Assembly (NCBI GenBank): GCA_946122785.1
Contig: CAMGYJ010000006.1
Location: 68,821,676-68,885,675, forward strand
DNA: 64,000 nt
Direction of reading: 5' to 3'
DNA from: Linum tenue
Taxonomy: Eukaryota; Streptophyta; Magnoliopsida; Malpighiales; Linaceae
Shown here: positions 11,930 to 22,100 of the stretch, in pieces
How positions within the stretch are numbered: position 1 is the first letter of the stretch
Layout of the letters: each line of letters starts with the position of its first letter
Made by a program: the position numbers and the translations under genes
Notes under the pieces: model-generated
Database searches by the model: none
What the model saw: the letters and a program-made list of their open reading frames with translations, nothing else
Told to the model about the DNA's origin: nothing

Positions 11930-12390
11930 GTACCACCCTGCTTATGATGGAGCTGATGGAATGGTCTTCCGAGCCGAACCCCCTACCATTGAATTTCCAA
12001 AATTCAATGGCCAGGAGGTTGCCGAGCTATGGTTGTATGCAGCTGAACGGTGGTTTCGAAACCACCCTATACCAGAAGAGCGAAAGGCGCATCTGGCGTC
12101 TTTCTATTTGGAAGGGAAGGCATTGCAGTGGTGGGAATGGATGGAGAGGTCCTACACGGCGGCAGAGACCTTGATCACATGACCGATGTTCCAGGAGGAG
12201 CTCCGCTACCAGTTCGGTAAGGCGGTGGGATGGGCCCCAGAGCAGCTAGTCAAGCTGAAGCAGACGGGAGTGGCGGATTACCGCGCAGAGTTCTTCAAGC
12301 TGGGCAATCAATGTCGCGGAGTGCCCGAGGATACATTGATAGGTCTGTGTATGGCAGGCCTAAAGCCGGAGATCGCTGATGCAGTCCGGG

Positions 12391-13023
12391 TGTAACACCT
12401 TAGGAAAATCCCACATCGACAAAGCACGGGAGAGATCCATGGTTCATAAGTAGGAAACCGGCCTTAACTGATAAGACGCGTTTTGGGGTGTAATGGAGGA
12501 GTTCTTGTGAGAACTCCGAAGTTAAACGTGCTCAGTGTGGAGTACAACAAGGATGGGTGACCTTATGGGAAGTCACCTTGAATTGCACCCCAAGTCGAAA
12601 TCCGTGCGGGTGTAGAGGCCCAAAGCGGACAGTATCTTGTCGGGAAAAGGTTCGGGATGTTACAAGTGGTATCAGAGCCTCTCCGCGTCCCTCTTGAACG
12701 ATGGTGGGGCAAACCTCAACGAGGACGTTGAGTCCCGAGGGGGGGTGTATGTAACACCTTAGGCAAATCCCACATCGACAAAGCACGGGAGAGATCCATG
12801 GTTCATAAGTAGGAAACCGGCCTTAACTGATAAGACGCGTTTTGGGGTGTAATGGAGGAGTTCTTGTGAGAACTCCGAAGTTAAACGTGCTCAGTGTGGA
12901 GCACAACAAGGATGGGTGACCTTATGGGAAGTCACCCTGAATTGCACCCCAAGTCGAAATCCGTGCGGGTGTAGAGGCCCAAAGCGGACAGTATCTTGTC
13001 GGGAAAAGGTTCGGGATGTTACA
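12391..13023 (+). mobile_element. Cassandra TRIM retrotransposon, complete, TSD CCGGG
   Basis: Two 274-bp LTRs (12391-12664 and 12750-13023) begin TGTAACACCTTAGG and end GGGATGTTACA. They flank an 85-bp interior with a primer site TGGTATCAGAGCC (12667-12679) and a purine tract CCCGAGGGGGGG. CCGGG precedes and follows the element (12386-12390 and 13024-13028). Each LTR carries a 5S-rRNA-like stretch, the diagnostic feature of the Cassandra family. The two LTRs differ at only a few positions, so this is a recent insertion. It interrupts gag between AV and RVFEPD. Confidence 0.95.
12511..12577 (+). promoter_or_regulatory. 5S-rRNA-like Pol III promoter region in the Cassandra 5' LTR
   Basis: GAACTCCGAAGTTAAACGTG followed by AAGGATGGGTGACC and TGGGAAGTC corresponds to the 5S internal control region (A box through C box). 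The same stretch recurs 359 bp downstream in the 3' LTR. It is part of the LTR and not an independent 5S gene, because the first half of 5S rRNA is not conserved. Confidence 0.85.
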
Positions 13024-13478
13024 CCGGGTCTTTGAACCGGATTCCTTGAAGTCTGCCTTTCGACTTGCAGGTTACAAGGAAGAAGAGCTCGCTAGTTGGA
13101 GGAACACCGTAGGTCGCTACCAGCGGCCGAGCAGGTCCTGTAGTAGCAATGGAGCGGGAGGAGTTGGAGCAGGGACAGGCGCGGGCGCTGGAGGTCCCGC
13201 CATCAGGCCTACGGGAACGGCGGCAGTCAGGGGAGGGGTGCAGCCACCACCCAAGGGATTTGTACGTCTTTCCCCGATCGAGATTGAACAGAAGAGGCGT
13301 GAAGGCAAATGCTTCAATTGTGACGAACGCTTCACCATAGGGCACAAGTGTGCTCGACCAGATTTGATGATGCTCGTCGGAAGGTGGGAGGACGAGGCGG
13401 AAGAGGAGGCAGGTGCGGCGGACGACAAGGTGGAAGACTAGCAACCTTGGGGACAAGGTTTTTTTGAAGGGAAGGGAA

Positions 13479-13874
13479 TGATAGACATTTAGTACTTTTC
13501 TGTTTATGAGGATTTGATTGTTAAGAATTATTTATGTGGGTTTGAATTGGGGATGGGTTAAGATTAATAAGTCAGGGTAGTGATAGGTAATTGTGTTTTA
13601 GTACTTAAACTATAATGCTACGTTGAAATGGGTAAGGAGAGATTATAACCCTAAACCTACTTTGATCACACTCTCTCTCTCTCTCTTTCCCCTTGGCCGC
13701 CGAGCCTTCTCCCTCCTTTTCCTCTGCTGCCGCTCGACAGTTCTTTTTCTCCCTCTCTTCCTTCGTGCAACCCCCAAATCCCCCTTTCTTTCATTACTCA
13801 ATTCCTAGGATCAACCCCTAGTTGATCCCCATAACCTAATCCCTAGATAGAGCTCTGATCTCGGAGTTCTATCA
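13479..13874 (+). repeat. 3' LTR of the gag-only element
   Basis: 396 bp, preceded by the purine tract. It differs from the 5' LTR by scattered substitutions and a longer CT run near 13670-13688. Confidence 0.9.
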
Positions 13875-14135
13875 TAGACGTGCAAACTCTTCTGGTTTTG
13901 GCAATTTTCACACCCCGGGCTCAATTGTCATGGCCCAGAGGTCGTGACAATTACGCCCAAACCGTGAAATTGGTCTTTTCTTCACTTTTTGGTGCTTTTC
14001 GGCTTCCAATCGTCCCACAACTCGTCCTCCACCTTCCCAATATATACTAGGGCCTAAAATATAACAAAAAGAAGCACAACCTAGCGTAAAATAGGTTAGG
14101 GGCGATAATTACCAAGTCAAACGATCAAAAAATGA
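13875..14135 (-). mobile_element. Right part of the split gypsy-type LTR
   Basis: This continues 8223-9238 across the nested element. On the minus strand it begins near a CGCCCCTAACCTATTTTACG stretch resembling the 5' portion of the solo LTR at 58986. The boundary is approximate. Confidence 0.45.
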
Positions 14136-14253
14136 AGGGTAAAATATATATATAATAACAAATCTCACTAATACAACCTCACTTCTCACTCATTCTTCAT
14201 TTCTAAGGATATTTTCTTTCATTAAACAACTTCCCTTTCATCTAATATAGGAA

Positions 14254-14282
14254 CTAGCATTGGGCCCGGCCCGTTGGCCGGG
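14254..14282 (-). mobile_element. Helitron-like 3' terminus
   Basis: On the minus strand a GC-rich hairpin CCCGGCCAACGGGCCGGG (14265-14282) is followed by seven bases and CTAG, then T (14253). A short palindrome just inside a CTRR end inserted before T is the classic Helitron 3' signature. The 5' end (TC...) to the right was not found, so the element length is unknown. The RPA-like fragment immediately inside fits, because plant Helitrons often carry RPA-like genes. Confidence 0.6.
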
Positions 14283-14794
14283 TAATGCACAAAATTCTCC
14301 AGCAATACGACTAAAGCAATTTGAAATCTTAATCCACCCATTTCATCAATAAGCAGTGTTCATTACTCATATGATTTATCTCTAATTTTCTATTATGAAT
14401 TATGTTGTAAGGCATGAAGGTAACATAGCAAAAGAATAGATAAATCCATGAAATAAAAGCTAACACATAACTTGAAACAACCTGGGAAGCAATATGCCTA
14501 AAAGTTGCCGCATCATAGTTACAGGAAATTGAAATTGATACTGTCAAACCTTATACACAGACTGGTTACTGCCAAGAAAAAAAAGAAATTGTAACTTGGA
14601 CTTGTGACAAACACATGGAAAATAAATTGGTGATAATATCAACCAAACAGCTCCATACCATTTCAACATCAAATTCCTATTGTCATTGGATAACAATAAA
14701 CCAAACTATGTACAATTTAAAGCTTCAAACTTGGTAAATATCGAAGAATCCAGAATCAACCCATAAATGAGCAACATAATACTAAATATAAGGT

Positions 14795-15348
14795 TCAGAA
14801 TATGGCCTTAACAAAATAAAGCTTCTGCCAATAATAATTGTCTTCCTTAGAGTCACAATCAACCTCATTTTTCCTTTCCAATCTACTTGAGACTGTCCCT
14901 GCAAGTTTCTCAGCACTTGAATTAGTGTTGCTGATCTCCTTCAAAATAGGAGCTTCCTCTATGAGGGATTTACTTGAGGCGTCAGTCACTTGCTAGAATA
15001 AAATTAGAGAAAAATAGAGTATCAAAACATGAAAATAATTTGCTCTATTTACCTAAATGAACTTAAGGACAACTGAAGTATTCTTCACTTACCCCAAGAG
15101 GATCATGATCCACTCTTACCACATAATATTCAGCTTGAGGATTCATGAAGTTGAATTCAGTAAGCTTAACATGTAATTTAAGTGTCATATTAATGACTTG
15201 CATGATCTGTTGAGGTATATGTTCTTTCTTTCTCTGGTTTTCTTGGAATAAGACATCAGCCATTACTCCAAAAAAACGCAAGCCATTATGCTCCAAAATG
15301 GCAAAATCAGCTTCACCACTATCATCTTAGAAATGGAGCTGCACTCTA
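14795..15348 (-). pseudogene. RPA1-like OB-fold gene fragment
   Basis: Minus-strand reading gives YRVQLHF, a TAA stop, then DDSGEADFAILEHNGLRFFG and KLTEFNFMNPQAEYYVVRV. This resembles the C-terminal single-strand-DNA-binding OB fold of replication protein A large subunit relatives (..DDTG.A.F.LFD....LLG..., then a K/EFN beta-strand). A GTAAGT donor follows VRVDHDPLG (exon end about 15093), and an acceptor TTCTAG precedes an exon encoding QVTDASSKSLIEEAP (to 14795). An upstream acceptor CACTGTAG lies at about 15347. The in-frame TAA and missing N-terminal exons suggest a broken copy, probably Helitron-borne. Assignment rests on motif likeness only. Confidence 0.5.
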
Positions 15349-15353
15349 TACCT

Positions 15354-16544
15354 ACAGTGAAGAAGAAAACAAACAGAACAAAACTCATGAGTTTGTATCC
15401 CTCTTCCACAACGTGAAGTAAAATTGCTTCTCTTGCAACATGGCAAGCCAAAAAACATATAGCCAAAGAGCAATCAAGTGGTATTACTATCCTCAAACTT
15501 TTAAACAAAACCATAGCGACATGTTGTCCATTCACATTACGTGATTCATCCGTACCCTTGTCATGGTTCCTACCATCATCAACTTCTCTTGCAGAACATC
15601 AGATGGATAAGCTATATACACAACCCTTTCCATGGAAATTCAAGATAATGCAAGTGACACGCAAAACATTCAATTTGCCACAATCAATAGACTCATAATT
15701 TCCCCCCCAAAAAAATCTCAAGCACTTTGATTTTCTCAGCGCTCACACAAAGAGCTGCTACAACATATTGAAAGCATCATCGTATATGGTATTTACCTAG
15801 CTGGATTTCGGGTTCTGTAAATGTGTTATTAGCCCATGCATCACACACAATTCAAGTTGCTTCTGCTAACAAATGCAGTATCATATATGGTTTCTTACCT
15901 AGCTGGCCGCCCACATAGTGGATATAAGTTAAAACATCATGTCAATAAATCTATGTAAAGAGCTGTTTAAATGTTTAATATGTAAAATCAATCTTATAAA
16001 CTATTCTACTTGAAAGATAGAACAACTGCAACTTGAACACATGTGAAGTGAGCTTTCAACTTGCTGATAATAAGAACCTTCACAGTTCAGAACTGAACTG
16101 CAACTTCAAATCAAAGACATACAATATTCAATTTCACTTACCACCCTCAAGACGCACCCTCTTCTTATCGGCTTTAGCCCGTGTCGGACCCAGAGGAGAC
16201 ACCAATTGCTCTTCATTTCGCTAACAAAGACACAATGGAACGTACAAATTAAATAAGTTTCTATTTTCGTGCATATATGGCATTCAACCTCAGAACAATA
16301 TAATGCTAAGAACAAAATGAGTATACTACAGCGAGTAGAAGCAAAGTTATAGCTGAATGGAGGATTGTTAGGGCCAAAAGAAGTGTCACCGCGATGATAT
16401 TTGGCCTTCATTGCTGCAATCGTTGCACAACCAAGGGAAAATAATCGAGCAATTGGGCCATGATCCCCTAAGATATTGTCGGACAGATTTAAACTGGGAA
16501 TTGATGTAGTATGGAATCGCGAGGACTGAAGAACATGATTCAAA
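15354..16544. other. Possible upstream remains of the RPA-like locus
   Basis: Minus-strand frames such as 16106-16543 contain a plausible but unrecognised stretch (SLGCATIAAMKAKYHRG). A possible exon near 16157-16225 reads EEQLVSPLGPTRAKADKKRV before a GTAAGTGA donor-like site. I cannot link these into a gene. Confidence 0.25.
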
Positions 16545-16813
16545 CTAATTAGTTAGCAATTGCGTAGATTGTCCACTGGAGTTTTCCAAGAGAGAGTTCT
16601 GATGTACTGGTTTTTTCAAGGGTTCTGTTCTGTTGGATGGTTGCTGTCAAACTGTGTTGTGTTCTCTGTTCTTGCGTTTGCTTTTCATGGTTTGATCGTA
16701 ACCGGGTTCCCTTTTCCTTCCCCCTGTTGAACCAAAATGTTGGTTGTTGTCTCTTTGTAACTGATCAGTTAAAATGCAATAAAGACTCTCATTTGTAAAA
16801 AAAAAAAAAAAGG
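16545..16813 (+). mobile_element. Retroposed 3' end with AATAAA and poly(A)
   Basis: A plus-strand segment ends GCAATAAAGACTCTCATTTG, followed by T and about 14 A residues (ending 16813). This is a polyadenylation signal at the expected distance from a tail embedded in genomic DNA. It looks like a LINE 3' UTR or a truncated processed transcript. The left boundary is a guess and no TSD was found. Confidence 0.4.
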
Positions 16814-18102
16814 AAAAGTAGAAGGGACATCGTACATACAGGCTCTGAAAGCCAGAATATAAAACTACCTAACTAAGGGGACCTTACATAGAAGAAAACA
16901 CAAATGACGCAGCAGCGAAGTTGTTTGGCCAATCGACTGCAATGCAATACGAACTGCGGGAGCGAGTCAGAGGCAAAGGGATTTTCTCTCGGAGGGGGTG
17001 GGAGAGAGACGGCGATATAGACAGATTGCGCAGCAAAACAGACGGCGAGAGTGAGAGGAGTCGGGATTTTTTTCGGGGGCCTTGCAAGACAGAGCAGATG
17101 GCAACAAACACGACGATGATCGGGGAAGTACAGAGAGAGCGACGATGAGCGATTTGGATTGAGTGTGCCAAAAAAGGTCAGAGTTATGGTGAGCTGTGAT
17201 GAGCAGAGATTCCAATCTAAGGTTGATTGTGACAAAAATGAGATTTTGATTTCAGATTGAAGTTTGGAAGAGACGACGAGTTGTTCGCTTTTCGGTAGTA
17301 GGATGAATGAGCTTTTCCTCAAGGTATGGCGACAAAACACAAAGACAGAACAGAGGGCTTCTATTACGTTAGGGATTGCAAGAATGAATATATTGGCTAT
17401 TCTTCGGTAGCTTTGGGCTAGAGGAACGTCTTCGATTCCGGCATGGATTGGAAGACTCAGGGACGATTTCAAAAGCTATCGCCTAGATAAAAGAATTCGA
17501 TTTCCGGTGAGAGAATGGAAATCGGAATGTGGAAACTGGAAAGAGAAGAATTGCTGAATTGACGTGAAAGTCCCTCCGCAGTGTGTGGTGCTTGCAGGAG
17601 GAGTTGACGTGGCAAAAGCTCTATATTGACATTGCCTTATAGTGTTTTGTAGATCACACATTCTGATGTACCCGCACCTGTTTATTCTCAATCCTTGCCT
17701 GATTGGGAATACCTGGTTGAACCCTCCTCCATCGTACATATTATACATAACAGAGATTCTCATACTACTGCGCCTATGAATTTATTAGCTAGTGCTATTG
17801 TGCTAACACCACATAGAAAATGCCAATTAATATCCCACCCACTCAATACAAATATGGCCACACCAGTTGTTTTAAGGTGGGTTGCTAGTTGGTACACTTT
17901 TATGCGGTGATTTATTTTCAAATATAATTTACCGCAAGGGTTTTCCAACATCAAGATAAGAGATCATGATGCAATCAATATGCAACAAGAAAAATAAATA
18001 TGATAACAAAAGAAAAGTATCCAATTACAAATTGGACGATTTGCCACGATGTAATTAATATCCAAAATAAAAACAAATACAGTAACAAAAAAAAGTCTCC
18101 GA
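16814..18102. other. Intergenic DNA, no supported gene
   Basis: A 199-codon minus-strand frame (16873-17472) and its overlaps are Ser/Leu-rich without domains and have competing frames of similar length. I treat them as chance. A possible minus-strand AATAAA near 17910 could serve the CAD transcript. Confidence 0.4.
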
Positions 18103-20453
18103 TTACAAATTGGACGAGCTGCCAGCAATGTCAATAACAAATCGATACTTCACATCATTTTTTGCCAGACAGTTGAGAGCTTCGTTGATGTTGTCTGGTT
18201 TCACAACTTCAATGTCACAACTTATTTTGTATTTTCCACACAAGTCCATCATTTCTTGTGTTTCCTTCATTCCTCCTATTATCCCACCTTTAATGGTTCT
18301 TTTCCCTGCGTTAGTGTTTACATTGCACAAATTTTGTTAGCTCCAAGTTCAGTGATTAATTTATGGGTCATAGACCAACTAATAAGGTAAAGTTTTTGGG
18401 TGTAGTATGCTACCGAATAACAGAGGAAAAGCCGGTAGTTCAAGGGGCTTGCCCGGGGCTCCAACGATCACCATTGTCCCATTGACTTTGAGTAATTCCA
18501 AGATCGGCCCAAGCCCGTGGTCAGCCGACACCGTATCGAGTATAAAATCAAGGGTACGCTTTCCCGCCTATCACCGATGATCATAGATAAATAAAACTTT
18601 ATTTTATATGTAATAATATTATTAAAAAGCAAATAGATCGATTCGAATTAGATTAGTAGTTTGGAGTTATTAGATATCAAGGATAAGAAGACAAAATTAG
18701 AATAGTAAAGTGTTCAAATAAATAGATACCTCCATTTGTATAGTAAAGTGTTCAAATAAATACATACCTCCATTTGTTTGGGATTGGAGCTGACGATGAA
18801 GCCATCAGCACCTAATCGCTCTCTGGCCTCCTTCTCTTTAGAAGGAGAGGTGCTAATGACAGTAACATGGTGGCCGAATGCCTTCCCAAACTTGACAGCC
18901 ACGTGACCAAGACCACCCAATCCAACGACACCTATCTTCTTTCTTGGAGATTCAATCAAATTATGGTCTTTTAAAGGCGTGAACACAGTGATTCCCGCAC
19001 ACAACAATGGTGCTGCCGCGTCCATTGGAAGGCTCTCTGGCACATGCACCACATACCTTTTTTTTTTTTTGTCGAAACGATAAAAACAATGTATCAATAA
19101 TATTTCGAAAAAAAAAATAGAATTACATGTTGTTCAAATCATCACAATTTTTTTCTGAAAATGGTATATGATTCAGTCGTATTAAAAATTATAATATCAA
19201 ATTTAATGACAGGTCAGGTAGATGAGATTAAGCCATTTTGTTTGAAGAAATTCAAAGTTAAGGAACTATAAGTTTCACATGGGAAAAGGGTATTTAAGTT
19301 GTTGTGGTCTCGTGGATGCTTAGTTGGAAGATTTGGCAATATCTCCTTTGTATTAGTATATTAACCCATGTGGCTTGTACTTCCTTTACAAAAAAAAAAA
19401 GAACAAAGTCCTAAAGATTTGTTTAACAAACCAGCAAGTTGGACTTCATGTTTACTTTATGGGTTTATTGAAAAATATATATGTTCTATTTTCTTAATCA
19501 TAGGTCGTGATGAATTCCATTTTTCTATTCTAATTTAGCTAACAACTATGAGTTTTTCGATATTTGGTCGATACACTGGCTGGAAGTAAGTGCAAGGCCA
19601 ACCAAGGGATTCACATATGGCCTATGGGTAAAAAAAAGAAAAATTAACAGTTTTACCTGTAGTCAGCGACGATCATTTTGGAGTAACCGCCATAAGTAAT
19701 GCTCCCGTCCCAGAAAACACCATTGTAAGTGAACTGAAGCTGGTCACAATAATTTTCTTGAGAGCTCTTGCAAAACTCACAGTCCAAGCATGAAGCAGCC
19801 AGGCACCCGATTCCAGCTCGATCTCCAACCTTGAAATTCTCCACTTGTTTACCCACCTTGGTAATTATTCCCGTAATCTCATGCCTAGATAAATTATCAC
19901 CAGAAAATTTTTGAGTCCATACATGTGCTCAATAAATCAACAAAAGACTCTGAATCAAGGAAATTGAACTACAACTATAGTCCGTCCCATTTAAATTTTA
20001 AACTCGTCCAAATATGATAGGAAATCAAACTTGACCCGCAAGTTAACTTGACGTGATTCTCGTAAATAACCATAATGGTAATAATCTAACTCAGATTCAC
20101 TCGTATATAGTTCATGATATACATACCCGGGAACAATAGGGTACGTTGTGATCCCCCAATCATTCTTCGCCTGATGAAGATCAGTATGACAGATTCCGCA
20201 GTACAATATCTCTATCGTTACATCTGTATCGCCGTTCTCCCTGTAATCGTTAATCAGTTTAGCTTAAACCTTCGTATGAAAAGCTAATCAAAAGTGGTGT
20301 AAGCAAGCTATTGATTAATAAAAATTAAAAGGGAGAGCAGAATAATGGAGGAACTGACCGGCGTTTGAAAGTGTAAGGAGTTATCTCGCCGGAGGTGTCG
20401 TGAGCTGCCCAGCCGGCGACCGTCTGGGTGTGATTCGACGTCGTCTGAGTCAT
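18103..20453 (-). CDS. CAD/SAD-like (mannitol dehydrogenase class) NADP-dependent alcohol dehydrogenase
   Basis: Six exons on the minus strand: 20453-20359, 20240-20127, 19884-19657, 19056-18768, 18567-18414 and 18305-18103. All introns are GT-AG and phases agree, giving 1083 nt and 360 aa, the usual family length. Visible are the catalytic-zinc residues C46, H71-E72 and C165, four structural-zinc cysteines (C102, C105, C108, C116), and the Rossmann motif GLGGLG at 191-196. Family knowledge: these zinc MDR enzymes interconvert aldehydes and alcohols with NADP(H). The class-II CAD/SAD clade includes sinapyl-alcohol and 8-hydroxygeraniol dehydrogenases, and substrate cannot be told from sequence. 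The start is the ATG of [17 protein letters not shown], matching family N-termini. Oddities are a duplicated splice donor after exon 4 and a poly(A) run before the exon 4 acceptor. It stands alone, with no coding partner nearby. Confidence 0.93.
18702..18777 (-). repeat. 38-bp tandem duplication spanning the exon 4 donor
   Basis: Copies at 18702-18739 and 18740-18777 each contain the last exon bases and a donor. The exon-proximal copy has GTATGT, the distal one GTATCT. The period of 38 is not a multiple of three. Confidence 0.9.
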
Positions 20454-20564
20454 TGATAATCAGATTGAGAGTATATCGAGGGAGAGGGAAAATTGGAAAT
20501 CTGATATTGGTGCTAACTGGGGATGGAGTTGAAGGGTTGGGACTTGGGAGCTGTAGGAGTCGCG

Positions 20565-20574
20565 TTTTTATATT
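20565..20574 (-). promoter_or_regulatory. Candidate TATA box of the CAD-like gene
   Basis: The minus strand reads AATATAAAAA about 112 bp upstream of the ATG. The distance suits a plant core promoter with a short 5' leader. No experimental support. Confidence 0.45.
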
Positions 20575-20626
20575 GTTGGCTTTGGAAACTTCCCTGGGTC
20601 AACGGTACCTAAATTTTCTGGTCGTT

Positions 20627-20667
20627 AACAAATTGGTCACTTTTTTTTTACAATAACAAATTGGTCA
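20627..20667 (-). mobile_element. Tail-only micro-retroposition, TSD AACAAATTGGTCA
   Basis: AACAAATTGGTCA at 20627-20639 is repeated at 20655-20667. The repeats flank only a 15-bp insert that is mostly T. This is the footprint of LINE-type target-primed insertion of little more than a poly(A) tail, minus strand. Confidence 0.6.
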
Positions 20668-22041
20668 GTATACTTTGATTTTCGACCAACTTTGTAATGA
20701 GGTTTGAAATGATTTGCAAAAAAAGATAAATTCATTTGTCGGTTACTATCATGGTCAGTTCATCGGAATGAGGTATTTAGTATTCCAAAAGTGTTGATCA
20801 ACTCTCTAACCAACAATTGTGTACGCATATCAATATCATACAAGTGTTATATTACCATTAATTTTTTTATAAGAATTATATATGTTAGCTTATGTGATTA
20901 GGTACTACTTAAGTGATTCAAACTTTGGAGTTTCAGGTTTAAAAATAGTGGTTTTACCACTAGACCAAGTCATTATTTTTTTATTACAATCATTAATTAA
21001 GATTTATAAAATGATATTCATCTTGTTATGTTTCCCTAAACATAAAATCTCATACCAATATCATATCAACATCATACCACCGTCAATAGTAATATCGTGA
21101 TATGACAGTGGTATGATCACTTGAAATTTTTTAGCTCCACAAAATATCAAAATTGATATGATCTTGTAGAGCACCAAAAATATGATATTTCTATATAGAA
21201 AAAATTAAAATCCGATTTGAAATAAATGAGCTATGCCCATTGAATTTTCGTAGGATATTTAAAAAAGTCTTTGGACAGGCGCCTGGAAACTCGCATTAGC
21301 ACACAAAAAATCCGGTCAGCTGCCCAGAAAAATCCAGTCAGCTTCCGCTAAATCTCTTATTTCCCTTCTTACCCCCTCTATATTATGGACCATTAAATCT
21401 TTCCTTTTCAAATTACAATCACTAGATTAGATTTCTTGGGACTACAAAACTCCATAATTTTGTACCCTAGCGGCTTAGCCTGCTCCGTATTTTATACGCT
21501 TCTAATACAAAACTTTTGCCTGCAAAACCATGCAAAATCCCGATCGTATCATCGTGTCACGACATGATGATACGATTATACAACGTCATATCATCTTATC
21601 ATCTTGTCGGTTACTAATCCAAACGTGTCCATAAACTCTCTAATCAACAATTGTGTACAAGAAGGAAGAAACGATGGTGGTTTGACGTAATGTAGGTGGA
21701 ATGAAGTAAAATGAAAATGAGTCTCTTTATATACTAATTAGAATCTACCTAACCTTTTTACTATTAGTTTGGAATCTTTTATTATTAATTTGTGATTTAG
21801 CTAATATTTTTCGCCTAAGCGACCGAGTGAAATAACAAAGTGAGTAAGTGACTGCTATATTTATTTGATTCAAATTTCAATGGCAAATATGCTAACATTG
21901 AATGACTGATATGCTGTTAGCCCAAAATGTAGTGGCCAGTTATGTAAATGACCCATCTTCTTTGTGAGGGTAATCAGTAATGACTAATGAAGTGGGCGAC
22001 GACTGGAGATGGTTTAGTAAAATTGTATTGGAAAGGTCGTG
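20668..22041. other. AT-rich intergenic DNA with scattered small repeats
   Basis: A SINE-like head lies on the minus strand at about 20920-20980 (TTGGTCTAGTGGTAAAACC ... AAGTTTGAATC). The segment TCTCTAA-C/T-CAACAATTGTGTAC occurs at about 20801 and 21639, bracketing about 0.8 kb. Perfect 11-bp inverted arms ATCGTATCATC / GATGATACGAT lie at 21543-21553 and 21566-21576. None is assigned to a full element. No gene. Confidence 0.45.
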
Positions 22042-22100
22042 CGACGTTCCCCATCTTTTTTTTTTTTTTTTTTTGTGTGTGTGAACGACGTTCCCCATCT
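22042..22100 (-). mobile_element. Tail-only micro-retroposition, 15-bp TSD
   Basis: CGACGTTCCCCATCT at 22042-22056 recurs at 22086-22100. Between them are only a T-run and GTGTGTGTGAA (29 bp). This is the same signature as at 20627. Confidence 0.7.

Larger units (their letters stand above)
9681..13441 (+). pseudogene. gag: Gypsy-type gag, broken by frameshift, nonsense codon and two insertions
   Basis: Coding text runs 9681-about 10310 (Ala/Gly-rich N-terminal part with a coiled-coil-like stretch EERQARLEETRRMERRLDD). It then shifts frame and continues to 10999. It resumes at 11930 after an insertion with PTIEFPKFNGQEVAELWLYA and KALQWWEW, the core of the retrotransposon Gag domain (PF03732-like). 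A TGA at 12180-12182 replaces an expected sense codon. After the Cassandra insertion the frame resumes at 13024 with RVFEPDSLKSAF and a zinc knuckle CFNCDERFTIGHKC. The protein ends acidic at 13441, about 40 bp before the 3' LTR. ATG 9681 is the first plausible start after the primer site. Confidence 0.8.
9239..13874 (+). mobile_element. Non-autonomous gag-only LTR retrotransposon (TR-GAG-like), with nested insertions
   Basis: Two nearly identical LTRs (9239-9628 and 13479-13874) start TGRTAGACATTTAG and end TTCTATCA. A Met-tRNA primer-binding site, TGGTATCAGAGC, lies at 9631-9642, and a purine tract GAAGGGAAGGGAA ends just before the 3' LTR. The flanks GAGAC (9234-9238) and TAGAC (13875-13879) match at 4 of 5 positions. 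The interior encodes only a gypsy-type Gag with a zinc knuckle. No protease, RT, RNase H or integrase is visible. It carries a 930-bp insertion (11000-11929) and a Cassandra TRIM (12391-13023). This fits a gag-bearing non-autonomous element that would need pol in trans. Confidence 0.85.

Noticed and set aside
12511..12945. Two 5S rRNA genes
   Set aside because: Only the second half of 5S is recognisable and it repeats inside paired LTRs with primer site and TSD, which is the Cassandra pattern.
16873..17472. 199-codon minus-strand protein
   Set aside because: No domain, biased Ser/Leu composition and competing frames of similar length on both strands. It looks like chance.
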